Origin: Anaerolineales bacterium UBA7227
Lineage (GTDB): Bacteria; Chloroflexota; Anaerolineae; Anaerolineales; Villigracilaceae
Assembly: GCA_002473085.1 (NCBI GenBank)
Contig: DKTP01000020.1
Location: 1-12,883 of the forward strand
DNA length: 12,883 bases
Direction: 5' to 3'
Numbering within the stretch: position 1 is the stretch's first letter; each line of letters begins with the position of its first letter. This document shows, one piece after another, positions 1 to 6,456 of the stretch. The notes beneath the pieces were generated by a model that did no database searches, was not told the DNA's origin, and saw nothing but the letters and a program-made list of their open reading frames with translations. The translations under genes were made by a program, and so were the position numbers.

Positions 1-60
1 CGAAAGTTCTACTTTCGGAGGCCGCGTCGTTTTCCTGTTTTCCTGAAGTAGAACTTCAGG
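1..60. repeat. Pair of short perfect hairpins (AAGT/ACTT family)
   Basis: Two perfect palindromes with 3-nt loops. Bases 1-17 have 7-bp arms CGAAAGT and ACTTTCG around the loop TCT. Bases 42-60 have 8-bp arms CCTGAAGT and ACTTCAGG around AGA. The loop TCT is the complement of AGA, so the first hairpin is an inverted member of the same family. Neither is followed by a T-tract, so a terminator role is not supported. A second pair of the same design lies at 1954-1995. The first hairpin may extend beyond the window edge. Confidence 0.8.
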
Positions 61-73
61 ACTCCCGCCAATT

Positions 74-110
74 TTCATCCTTCATCCTTCGCCTTCCATC
101 CTCCATCCTT
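74..110. repeat. Pyrimidine-rich CATCCTT-type degenerate tandem repeat
   Basis: About 37 bp upstream of the first gene is almost purely C/T and A, built of imperfect copies of CATCCTT and CCTTC with roughly 7-nt spacing. It lies in the leader or promoter region of the kinase gene starting at 153. It could be a simple-sequence tract with no function. No clear -35/-10 pair was found here; TATGGT at 115-120 is only a weak -10 candidate. Confidence 0.4.
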
Positions 111-152
111 ACTTTATGGTATCCTTGCCTCATTCCACCTTACGGAGCGAGC

Positions 153-788
153 ATGTACGTTGCCATCGAAGGAGTCATCGGCGTCGGCAAGACCACGCTG
201 GCGCGCCTGTTGCAGCCCGCGTTCGAGGCGGAGATCCTGCTGGAAGTGTTCGAGGAGAATCCCTTCCTGTCCGATTTCTACGCCGACCGCGCCCGTTACG
301 CCTTTCAAACGCAGATTTTCTTCCTGCTCTCGCGCTATCACCAGCAGCGCCGCGGCGTGACCGAGACGGTGGGCGCGGGGAAAAACCTGCTCTCGGATTA
401 CACCTTCGCCAAAGACGCGCTCTTCGCCCGCATCAACCTGAAAGGCGACGAGCTGGAAATGTATCGCCGCGTCCACGCCGCGCTGGCGGAGAAGATTCCC
501 CTGCCCGACCTGCTGGTGTACCTGCGCGCCGATACCGACGTCCTCATGCAGCGCATCGCCCTGCGCGACCGTCCCTACGAACGCAACATGGAGCGCGGCT
601 ACATTGACGAGTTGAACCGCGCCTACGACGACTTCTTCTCCAGCCCCTACGACCACACGCCGATCCTCGTCATTGACACGAACAACATCAACATCGTGCA
701 GAACCCCGACGACTTGAAATTCGTCGAGAACAAGATCCGCGAAGCGCTGGGCATCGCGCCCTTCCAGCCCAGCCTGCCCATGAAATAG
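153..788 (+). CDS. Deoxynucleoside kinase (dNK/dGK-dAK family), first copy
   Basis: This 211-residue protein phosphorylates a deoxynucleoside at its 5' hydroxyl using ATP, the first step of deoxynucleotide salvage in the cytosol. A P-loop, GVIGVGKTT, sits at residues 7-15. The EVFEENPFL segment at 31-39 holds the base-site Glu expected in the family. QTQIFFLLSR (52-61) is the conserved helix, and SDYTF (81-85) occupies the place of the usual Asp-Arg-Ser motif, a variant found in one branch of bacterial dNKs. The lid region with RDRPYERNM follows near residues 147-155. Length is normal for the family. The ATG at 153 is preceded by GGAG with a 5-nt spacer. The next gene starts 91 bp downstream on the same strand. 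Family assignment is firm; whether it prefers dA, dG or dC cannot be read from sequence. A second, divergent dNK lies at 6457-7122. Confidence 0.93.
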   Translation: MYVAIEGVIGVGKTTLARLLQPAFEAEILLEVFEENPFLSDFYADRARYAFQTQIFFLLSRYHQQRRGVTETVGAGKNLLSDYTFAKDALFARINLKGDELEMYRRVHAALAEKIPLPDLLVYLRADTDVLMQRIALRDRPYERNMERGYIDELNRAYDDFFSSPYDHTPILVIDTNNINIVQNPDDLKFVENKIREALGIAPFQPSLPMK

Positions 789-800
789 AAAACCATCAAC

Positions 801-859
801 CGCGAAGGCCGCAAAGAGCGCAAAAACTTTTTTCTCAGCGAACTTCGAGCGCTTTGCGG
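801..859. repeat. Palindromic element with 9-nt periodicity
   Basis: The gap between the kinase and the next gene holds an inverted repeat: CCGCAAA (809-815) plus GCGC (818-821) pairs with GCGC (849-852) plus TTTGCGG (853-859), with a 2-nt bulge and a 27-nt loop. The left arm is made of 9-nt steps (CCGCGAAGG, CCGCAAAGA, GCGCAAAAA), and the right arm read in reverse has a similar rhythm. No T-tract follows, so it is not an obvious terminator. A similarly built element is at 7150-7212. It looks like a dispersed intergenic repeat that may fold in the transcript. Confidence 0.6.
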
Positions 860-879
860 AAAACCCACTCGGAGCCAAC

Positions 880-1890
880 ATGCGCGTCACACGGGAAACA
901 CTCATCCGACTAGCCAGGGAAAACGCCAAGACCCGCGCCTTCGACAACAAAGACATCGTCGCCGCGTACCTGATCGGCTCGCTCCTCGACGAGGGCGATC
1001 CCTTCATCGGCGGGCTGACCGATATTGACCTCGTCTTCGTCACCGCGGGCAAACCGCCGCGCACGCGCGAGATCGTCAAACTGACGGGCGACTTCCACCT
1101 CGACATCACCTACCACGCACGCGCCGAGTACAACCCGCCGCGCGAGCTGCGCGTCAACCCCTGGCTGGGACCCGAAATCTACGCGCCGATGCTGCTCTAC
1201 GAACGCGAAAAATTCTTCGACTTCATCCAGGCGGCGGTGCGCGGCGGCTCCGAGTACGACGGCCCCGATCTCACGCTCCAACGCTGCCGCACGCTGCTCG
1301 CGCACGGACGCGGCTGCTGGACCGACCTGCTCGAAGTGGACGACGCCGGCCCGCGCGAGGTGGCGCACTACCTGAAATCCGTCTATCACGCGGCCTGCGC
1401 GGTGGCGGAACTGAACGGGAATCCCCTGGCCGAGCGGCGGCTGATGCTGGATTTCCCGAAGCGCGCCGAGCAGGCGGATCGTCCGCAAATGGCGGCGGGT
1501 CTCGCGGGACTTTTAGGCGGACTCAGTCTCGAGGGCGGAATCCCCGCTGACTGGTTGCCCGCCTGGCAAAAGGACTTCCTCGCCGCGGCCGCCAGCGGCA
1601 AAGCGGACGCTAGAATCCATCCAGTGCGTGTAAATTACTATCTCAAGGCTTTCGAGGCCATGGACGGGATCGACGCGCTCTGGCCGCTGCTCCACACGTG
1701 GACGTTTTCGGCGCTGGCGCTTCCGCCCGCCGAACTGCAAGGCTGGCAGGCCGCGATGACGCAGCTCGGCTTGACGGGCGAATCCTTCGCGGAGAAGGTG
1801 CAGGGACTGGACCACTTCCTCGACGAGGTGGAAATCCTGCTGGACGACATCGCCTCGTCCCACGGGCTGGAGACTTCGACGAGTTTGTAA
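880..1890 (+). CDS. Nucleotidyltransferase-fold protein of unknown function
   Basis: A 336-residue soluble protein. Residues 30-54 hold the signature of the polymerase-beta-like nucleotidyltransferase superfamily: G33-S34, a 13-residue gap, then D48-x-D50 within TDIDLVFV. D75, in HLDIT, is placed as the possible third acidic residue. The Gly-Ser to Asp-x-Asp gap is a little longer than in minimal nucleotidyltransferases. The C-terminal 230 residues look all-helical and carry no motif I recognise. Family members transfer nucleotides to small molecules, tRNA or protein; the substrate here is unknown. The ATG at 880 has GGAG with a 5-nt spacer. It follows the kinase gene on the same strand and may be cotranscribed, although the palindrome at 801-859 lies between them. 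An antibiotic-modifying role is possible, but nothing specific supports it. Confidence 0.75.
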   Translation: MRVTRETLIRLARENAKTRAFDNKDIVAAYLIGSLLDEGDPFIGGLTDIDLVFVTAGKPPRTREIVKLTGDFHLDITYHARAEYNPPRELRVNPWLGPEIYAPMLLYEREKFFDFIQAAVRGGSEYDGPDLTLQRCRTLLAHGRGCWTDLLEVDDAGPREVAHYLKSVYHAACAVAELNGNPLAERRLMLDFPKRAEQADRPQMAAGLAGLLGGLSLEGGIPADWLPAWQKDFLAAAASGKADARIHPVRVNYYLKAFEAMDGIDALWPLLHTWTFSALALPPAELQGWQAAMTQLGLTGESFAEKVQGLDHFLDEVEILLDDIASSHGLETSTSL

Positions 1891-1953
1891 ACGCTAAAAC
1901 CGAGGCTCTCGCGGGAATCTGCTTGGTAACTGTCCTGAAAAATAAAAAGGATT

Positions 1954-1995
1954 CCGCAAGTTTTACTTGCGGCTTTCCCGAAGTAGAACTTCGGG
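1954..1995. repeat. Second pair of AAGT/ACTT-family hairpins
   Basis: Two perfect 8-bp stem, 3-nt loop hairpins stand 4 bp apart. Bases 1954-1972 have arms CCGCAAGT and ACTTGCGG around TTT. Bases 1977-1995 have arms CCCGAAGT and ACTTCGGG around AGA. The pair is flanked by GATTCC on both sides (1950-1955 and 1995-2000). The outer stem bases differ from those at 1-60, but both arms change together, so pairing is kept. The pair lies 64 bp downstream of the nucleotidyltransferase stop codon, without a T-tract. Confidence 0.85.
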
Positions 1996-2111
1996 ATTCC
2001 AAACTTTGTATTGTCATTAAAGTATTTGAAGCAGAGCGCTTTATCTCTATACGAACCAACCCACATTTAGGGCTGTGGAAAACGGGTGGATATTCTCCAA
2101 TTAGCCGTTTT

Positions 2112-2161
2112 TGTGGATAACTCGCGCTAAACTGTGGATAAACGCCTGTCAGTGTGGATAA
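2112..2161 (-). promoter_or_regulatory. Array of three perfect DnaA boxes
   Basis: TGTGGATAA, the complement of the consensus TTATCCACA, occurs at 2112-2120, 2133-2141 and 2153-2161. All three face the same way, with start-to-start distances of 21 and 20 bp, about two helical turns. The second and third are each followed by A-rich bases and CGCCT (2143-2147 and 2164-2168), giving an iteron-like look. Same-face spacing suits cooperative assembly of DnaA. Confidence 0.85.
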
Positions 2162-2398
2162 AACGCCTCCCAAAGCGGGATGCGGCTCAAAGTCACGCGC
2201 GAGGCGGCGCCTATATGTGGGGGCTGCTGTGCGGAGGCGTCTAAATGTGGAAGCGGGTCAAAATCCAGCGTTTTTTTCCGGTTTTGTCCGGAAGGTCTCC
2301 ACATTCGCGTGTGCATGGACGGGCGTCCGTTTGACCGTATATCTGGGGACGGATGAGAATCCAACCCCACCGGCAGGGAAATGGGAGCGTATTCCACA

Positions 2399-2450
2399 CT
2401 TTCCACAGCCCCTACTAATACGACTAAGAGTCATTAATCATACTAATCTA
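2399..2450 (+). promoter_or_regulatory. DnaA box plus DnaA-trio-like triplets and AT-rich unwinding region
   Basis: CTTTCCACA at 2399-2407 is a two-mismatch DnaA box facing the opposite way from the main array. It is followed by GCCC (2408-2411) and then the triplets CTA CTA ATA CGA CTA AGA (2412-2429), before the AT-rich run 2431-2450. Box, short GC spacer and CTA-like triplets is the layout described for the bacterial basal unwinding element, where DnaA extends from the box onto single-stranded trios. The motif match is seen; the function is inferred. Confidence 0.65.
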
Positions 2451-2454
2451 CTGC

Positions 2455-2483
2455 TTGTATAGATCGGGGTTTTTCTGTACAAT
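2455..2483 (+). promoter_or_regulatory. Probable sigma-70-type promoter of spoVS
   Basis: TTGTAT (2455-2460) and TACAAT (2478-2483) are separated by 17 bp. Transcription would start near 2490, leaving a leader of about 38 nt that carries the hairpin at 2493-2516 and the ribosome binding site. The promoter abuts the AT-rich end of the putative origin, so its activity could be affected by DnaA or by unwinding. Confidence 0.6.
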
Positions 2484-2492
2484 AATGACAGA

Positions 2493-2516
2493 AGCATCGC
2501 CCCATTCTTCGATGCT
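2493..2516 (+). promoter_or_regulatory. Leader hairpin next to the spoVS ribosome binding site
   Basis: AGCATCG (2493-2499) pairs perfectly with CGATGCT (2510-2516) around a 10-nt loop. The GGGAGG ribosome binding site begins at the very next base (2517-2522), with 5 nt to the ATG. The hairpin sits at the predicted 5' end of the transcript. It could stabilise the mRNA or tune ribosome access. It does not occlude the binding site itself. Confidence 0.5.
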
Positions 2517-2527
2517 GGGAGGCTGCC

Positions 2528-2809
2528 ATGGATATGATCAAAGTTTCCGCGAACTCCCGTACCTCTGCTGTGGCTGGAGCGATCGCGGGGGTGATCCGTG
2601 AGCATAAACACGCGGAAGTGCAGGCCATCGGCGCCGGCGCGGTGAATCAGGCTATCAAGGCGCTGGCGCTGGCTTCGGGCTATCTGAAGAACGACGGGAT
2701 CGAGGTGGCCTGCGTGCCGGAATTTGTGGACGTGGAGATCGAGGACAAGGTGCGCACGGCGATCAAACTGGTGATTGACGCGCGCGCGGCGGCTGTCGGC
2801 GATTCTTAG
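2528..2809 (+). CDS. spoVS: Stage V sporulation protein S (SpoVS) family protein
   Basis: A 93-residue protein, close to the usual 86-90 residues of SpoVS. Diagnostic stretches are IKVSANS at 4-10, AVAGAIAGVIRE at 14-25, QAIGAGAVNQAIKALALA at 32-49, and VDVEIEDKVRTAIKL in the C-terminal part. In Bacillus, SpoVS affects septation and coat assembly during sporulation. The family is also common in bacteria not known to sporulate, and its fold resembles Alba-type nucleic-acid-binding proteins, so a DNA or RNA binding role is plausible. The ATG at 2528 has GGGAGG with a 5-nt spacer; the ATG two codons later is spaced less well. The gene has its own promoter and terminator, so it appears monocistronic. 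It lies beside the candidate replication origin. Identification is firm; the role in this organism is unknown. Confidence 0.95.
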   Translation: MDMIKVSANSRTSAVAGAIAGVIREHKHAEVQAIGAGAVNQAIKALALASGYLKNDGIEVACVPEFVDVEIEDKVRTAIKLVIDARAAAVGDS

Positions 2810-2824
2810 ACTACGACTGTACGC

Positions 2825-2885
2825 GGGACGAGCGATCAGGGACAGTCACTTTGCAAAGTGGCTGTCTTTGTGCGTCCCTTTTTTT
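2825..2885 (+). terminator. Rho-independent terminator after spoVS
   Basis: A 13-bp inverted repeat, 2841-2853 with 2854-2866, has one G-T pair. It is enclosed by an outer stem GGGACG (2825-2830) with CGTCCC (2873-2878), and seven T residues follow at 2879-2885. It begins 15 bp after the spoVS stop codon. Confidence 0.75.
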
Positions 2886-2895
2886 GGTTTTACGG

Positions 2896-2901
2896 TAGAA
2901 T
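2896..2901 (+). promoter_or_regulatory. -10 box 6 nt before the lamin-tail gene start (possible leaderless mRNA)
   Basis: TAGAAT ends 6 nt before the ATG at 2908, and no Shine-Dalgarno sequence precedes that ATG. A start of transcription at or next to the ATG would give a leaderless message. No good -35 is seen. Similar spacing occurs before the genes starting at 7972 and 12666 on the other strand. Confidence 0.45.
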
Positions 2902-2907
2902 CCATCC

Positions 2908-5900
2908 ATGCGGCGAAATAGTTCATCCCTGCGCTTTGTGTTGACGCTGGCTGTGTTGTGCGGCCTGTTCTTCGGCGCGGCGGGGAGGTCGCTGGCGAGG
3001 GAGGAGATGCGTATTGCTCTTGGCGATAGTGTTCCTCAATCACTTCCATTTAGCCAAAACTGGTCAAATAACGGATTAATTTCTGCAAACGATGATTGGT
3101 CTGGCGTATTGGGTGTCGTTGGTTATCTAGGCAATGGGCTCGCCCTTGTTGACGCAGATCCTCAGACTGTACTTGGGTCTAATTCGACAGTTGATGTTAT
3201 TGCAAATCAAACAAATCCTAATGCACTTGCAGCAGGAGGAGTTGCAGAATTTGAATTAACAGATTCGGTTGTTGCTTTACAAGGATCAGGGACGGCGGAT
3301 GCGCCAAATATTGTTTTCTTCGTTAGCACAATTGGAAAGTCTAATATTACCATTTCGTACAACCTGCGCGATATTGATGGATCTACCGACGACGCAGTTC
3401 AAAAAGTAGCATTGCAATATCGAGTAGGGTCAAGCGGGAATTTCACGAATGTTCCTGCTGGTTATGTAGCAGACGCAACTCAACCGAATTCGGCAACATT
3501 AGTAACCCCTGTTACCGTTGTCTTGCCATCTGCGGTCAACAATAAACCTGAAATTCAGATTCGTATTATTACGGTAAACGCTGCCGGTAATGATGAGTGG
3601 GTTGGAATTGACGATATCAGTATTACCGGAACTGATATGGCTCCATCCATTTTATCGACAGCTCCTGCAAAAAACGCAATAAATGTTCCTGTTAATTCAT
3701 ATATCACAATTAATTTTAGCGAAGATGTGAATGTAAGTAGCGGTTGGTATAATATTGTTTGTGGAATAAGCGGTGCGCATACCATAACGGTTACGCCTTC
3801 CGGTCCCTCCTCGTCCTACATACTCGATCCCGACGTTGACTTTGATAATGATGAAACTTGTGTTGTTTTTATTGACGGCTCCAAAGTTACGGATGTAGAT
3901 AGCGATGAGCCGCCGGATATGATGGCAAGTAATTATTCATTCAGCTTTCAAACGGCTTCATTGGCTTGCACTCCAACAATAAACGCATCGGTAAGAGCTG
4001 TCATCATTAATGAAGTTGCCTGGATGGGGACGCAGGCTTTTGCCGGGGATGAGTGGATTGAATTATACAATCCGGGCGCTGCGCCGATTTGCTTGACGAA
4101 TTGGCGGCTGGAAGCGGCTGACGGCACTCCATCCATCTCGCTGAGCGGCATGATTAATCCAGGCGAGTTTTTGGTTTTGGAGCGGGATGATGATAATGTG
4201 ATTACCGATGTATCGGGCCAGATTTATAAGAGCGGATTGCTTTCAGACAGCGGCGAAACGCTGCGACTTTTAGATCCGAATCGAAAAGTCATTGACACTG
4301 CTAATGATAACGGCGGTCCATGGCCTGCCGGAACGTTAACTTCGCCCATCAATAATCACGGAACGATGGAACGAAGGAACGCCGATCCAGACACTGATGC
4401 CAACTGGTTTACCAGTGTAGATAGCACTAGTTGGAAAAAGCATGATGCGGCAGGAAATTTCATTCATGGCACGCCGGGGGAGGCTAATTCAACTCCTCCG
4501 ACGCCGACTGACCCGCCGCCTCCCACACTCATTCCCACCCCTGTCCCATCCAAATCGGTCATCATCAGCGAGGTGGCCTGGATGGGCACCGCCGCATCCC
4601 CCAACGACGAGTGGATCGAGCTTTACAATAGGACGGCTCAGCCCATCAACTTAACGAATTGGCGGCTTCGCGCGGCAGACGGTACTCCAGACATCACCAT
4701 TAGGAATTGCAAGCCGGTCAATTCCAATTGCGTCATTCCTGCGGGAGGCTACTTCCTCCTGGAACGCACCGACGACGATACCGTAAAAGGCGTTGACGCC
4801 GATATGACCTATAGCGGCGAAATGAGCAATTCGGGAGAGGCGCTTCAATTGCGCGATCCCGCAGGCAATCTGGTGGATACCGCCAATGGGGACGGCGGAA
4901 TGTGGCCGGCGGGAGATTCGTCCACATTTGGGAGTATGGAACGGAGAGGAAAAAATGTCTCCGACTCGGATTCCGCCTGGTACACCCATCCGAACGGCGA
5001 GGATCCGCGTTGCGGGCATGACGCAAATTGGAACGGCATAAATCCCAACGCCAATCGGCTCAACGGCACGCCCAAATGCGACAACTGGGCGTTTGACGTA
5101 ACGCCCACGCCCGGCCCAACCCCGGTTCCATATAAATCCATCGTCATCAGCGAGGTGGCCTGGATGGGGACGCAGGCCAACAGCAGTCACGAATGGATCG
5201 AGTTGTATAACACCACCCGGGACGAGATCAATCTGGAAGGCTGGCATCTCGTCTCCTTCCGCTGGAGCGGAACGCAGTTTTACAAGAATCTCGATATCGC
5301 GCTGAAAGGCGTCATTTCCCCGCGCACATCCACTCTCCAGAACGATACCAGCGGGTACTTCCTGCTGGTAGCCAACGAGAACGCGGTCTCGTTCCCCGGA
5401 ACAAGCGAGACCTACGACCAGAAATATACGGGAAGTTTATACAACACCGGCGAAATACTCCTGCTGTGTTCCACGTATAACATCCAGGTGGCGAAGAATT
5501 GCGACGAGAATCATAAAACCCTGCTGGTGGATTTCGTCAACGCCCGCTCGCGCACGGGGACCATCCGCCCCTGGCCTGCGGGCAGCAGTTCCATTTACGG
5601 AAGCATGGAACGCCAGGACTGGCGCAGCGACGATGTAACCGCCTATTTCACTCACACAGGCGCCAATCCCCATTTTGGCTTTGACGCAAACGGCAATTTC
5701 ATCAAAGGCACGCCCAAATATCCCAACTGGGCGTTTACCGTCACCTCCACGCCCCGTCCCACCGCATTGCCCACGCGCACGGCCACCCCGAAGCCGGGCA
5801 GCCCGCCGGTTTTGGTCCTCAACGAAGTCATGGCGCGCGCCGGCACAGACTGGAACGCCGACGGCCGCGTGGACGTCTACGACGAGTTCATCGAGGTGAT

Positions 5901-6423
5901 CAACGCCGGGACGTCCAACCTCAGCCTGAGCAGTTACAAACTGAGCCTCGCGTCCGCCCCCGCGGCCGTGTTCAGCCTCCCCAGCCAGACCCTCAAACCG
6001 GGCGAGCGGATGGTCTTTTACGGCTCGCAGTCCGGGCTTCAGCTGAAAGATTCCGGCGACACCGTGCGCCTGCTCCGCGCCTCCAACAACTCGCTGGTGG
6101 ACGCGGTCGCCTATCCAATCGCCAAAGTGTTGGACGCCTCCGTCTGCCGTTACGCCGACGGATACGGCTCCTGGATCGTGGGCTGTTACCCGACGCCCGG
6201 CCTCGCCAACGCGCTGACGGGCGGGCGGTTCCCGCTCCCGGTCGGCGGACAGCCAGTCTGTCACCTGCCCGATTCCACGCCGTGGGGATTCGTCCTGGCC
6301 GAGTGCGAGGAGACCGGCGGCAGCGGAATGTGGAATCCCGCCTACTGGGATTCCTTCCCCGGCGAGGGACAGGAGGTCTGGATCTCCGATCCCCACAACA
6401 AATGGCTGGCGGTCTACCAATAA
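2908..6423 (+). CDS. Secreted multi-domain protein with Ig-like and four lamin-tail domains
   Basis: A 1171-residue protein opening with a signal peptide: Arg-Arg at 2-3, a hydrophobic core at about 10-25, and probable cleavage near SLA (28-30). Residues 31-243 form a beta-rich domain I cannot name. Residues 245-350 (STAPAKNAINVPVNS, then a TINFSEDV strand) look like a bacterial Ig-like (Big_5) domain. Four lamin-tail domains follow, starting near 363, 549, 743 and 968; the first three share a (N/S)EVAWMGT to EWIELYN signature. Pro/Thr linkers (PTPTDPPPPT, TPTPGPTPVP) separate them. Bacterial lamin-tail domains occur on exported and surface proteins, often with nucleases, but no nuclease motif is visible here. 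No C-terminal membrane anchor or sortase motif is seen. The start at 2908 is chosen because it gives the signal peptide; the ATG at 3007 would remove it. About 3010-4480 is AT-rich (31-38% GC in sampled blocks) against 55-78% later. The function is unknown, possibly surface binding. Confidence 0.88.
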   Translation: MRRNSSSLRFVLTLAVLCGLFFGAAGRSLAREEMRIALGDSVPQSLPFSQNWSNNGLISANDDWSGVLGVVGYLGNGLALVDADPQTVLGSNSTVDVIANQTNPNALAAGGVAEFELTDSVVALQGSGTADAPNIVFFVSTIGKSNITISYNLRDIDGSTDDAVQKVALQYRVGSSGNFTNVPAGYVADATQPNSATLVTPVTVVLPSAVNNKPEIQIRIITVNAAGNDEWVGIDDISITGTDMAPSILSTAPAKNAINVPVNSYITINFSEDVNVSSGWYNIVCGISGAHTITVTPSGPSSSYILDPDVDFDNDETCVVFIDGSKVTDVDSDEPPDMMASNYSFSFQTASLACTPTINASVRAVIINEVAWMGTQAFAGDEWIELYNPGAAPICLTNWRLEAADGTPSISLSGMINPGEFLVLERDDDNVITDVSGQIYKSGLLSDSGETLRLLDPNRKVIDTANDNGGPWPAGTLTSPINNHGTMERRNADPDTDANWFTSVDSTSWKKHDAAGNFIHGTPGEANSTPPTPTDPPPPTLIPTPVPSKSVIISEVAWMGTAASPNDEWIELYNRTAQPINLTNWRLRAADGTPDITIRNCKPVNSNCVIPAGGYFLLERTDDDTVKGVDADMTYSGEMSNSGEALQLRDPAGNLVDTANGDGGMWPAGDSSTFGSMERRGKNVSDSDSAWYTHPNGEDPRCGHDANWNGINPNANRLNGTPKCDNWAFDVTPTPGPTPVPYKSIVISEVAWMGTQANSSHEWIELYNTTRDEINLEGWHLVSFRWSGTQFYKNLDIALKGVISPRTSTLQNDTSGYFLLVANENAVSFPGTSETYDQKYTGSLYNTGEILLLCSTYNIQVAKNCDENHKTLLVDFVNARSRTGTIRPWPAGSSSIYGSMERQDWRSDDVTAYFTHTGANPHFGFDANGNFIKGTPKYPNWAFTVTSTPRPTALPTRTATPKPGSPPVLVLNEVMARAGTDWNADGRVDVYDEFIEVINAGTSNLSLSSYKLSLASAPAAVFSLPSQTLKPGERMVFYGSQSGLQLKDSGDTVRLLRASNNSLVDAVAYPIAKVLDASVCRYADGYGSWIVGCYPTPGLANALTGGRFPLPVGGQPVCHLPDSTPWGFVLAECEETGGSGMWNPAYWDSFPGEGQEVWISDPHNKWLAVYQ

Positions 6424-6455
6424 AAAAACAGGCTTCATTCAGAAGCCTGTTTTTT
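6423..6455. terminator. Bidirectional rho-independent terminator
   Basis: CAGGCTTC (6429-6436) and GAAGCCTG (6442-6449) form a perfect 8-bp stem with loop ATTCA. A run of A residues (6423-6428) lies on the left and six T residues (6450-6455) on the right. It sits between convergent genes: the lamin-tail stop codon (6421-6423) touches the left side, and the kinase stop codon (6457-6459, minus strand) is just beyond the right side. It can serve both directions. Confidence 0.92.
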
Positions 6456-6456
6456 C

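Larger units (their letters stand above)
2074..2460. other. oriC: Candidate chromosomal replication origin (oriC)
   Basis: This is most of the 637-bp non-coding stretch between the genes at 880-1890 and 2528-2809. It contains three perfect DnaA boxes (TGTGGATAA), a one-mismatch box TGTGGAAAA at 2074-2082, weaker relatives at 2085-2093, 2216-2224, 2246-2254 and 2295-2303, and two opposite-facing boxes at 2390-2398 and 2399-2407. The last box runs through a GC spacer into CTA-type triplets and AT-rich DNA. The + strand is C-rich to the left (601-660: 11 G, 24 C; 1081-1140: 13 G, 27 C) and G-rich to the right (2641-2700: 22 G, 13 C; 2701-2760: 26 G, 13 C). DnaA binding and unwinding are inferred from the motifs. 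A DnaA-titration locus is the main alternative. No dnaA, dnaN or gyrase gene is adjacent. Confidence 0.75.

Noticed and set aside
809..859. Rho-independent terminator after the first kinase
   Set aside because: The stem is followed by an A/C-rich sequence, not a T-tract, on either strand, so it was called a palindromic element.
114..1109. Long minus-strand open frame opposite the kinase and nucleotidyltransferase genes
   Set aside because: It is antisense to two genes with clear motifs. The translation is Val/Gly/Arg-rich with no domain, as expected for the complement of GC-rich coding DNA.
2154..2462. Small open frames in the putative origin region (both strands)
   Set aside because: They run through DnaA boxes, have no ribosome binding site and no recognisable protein features.
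2908..6423. Extracellular nuclease (ExeM-like) identity for the lamin-tail protein
   Set aside because: Lamin-tail domains often accompany such nucleases, but no endonuclease/phosphatase catalytic motif was seen in any part of this protein.
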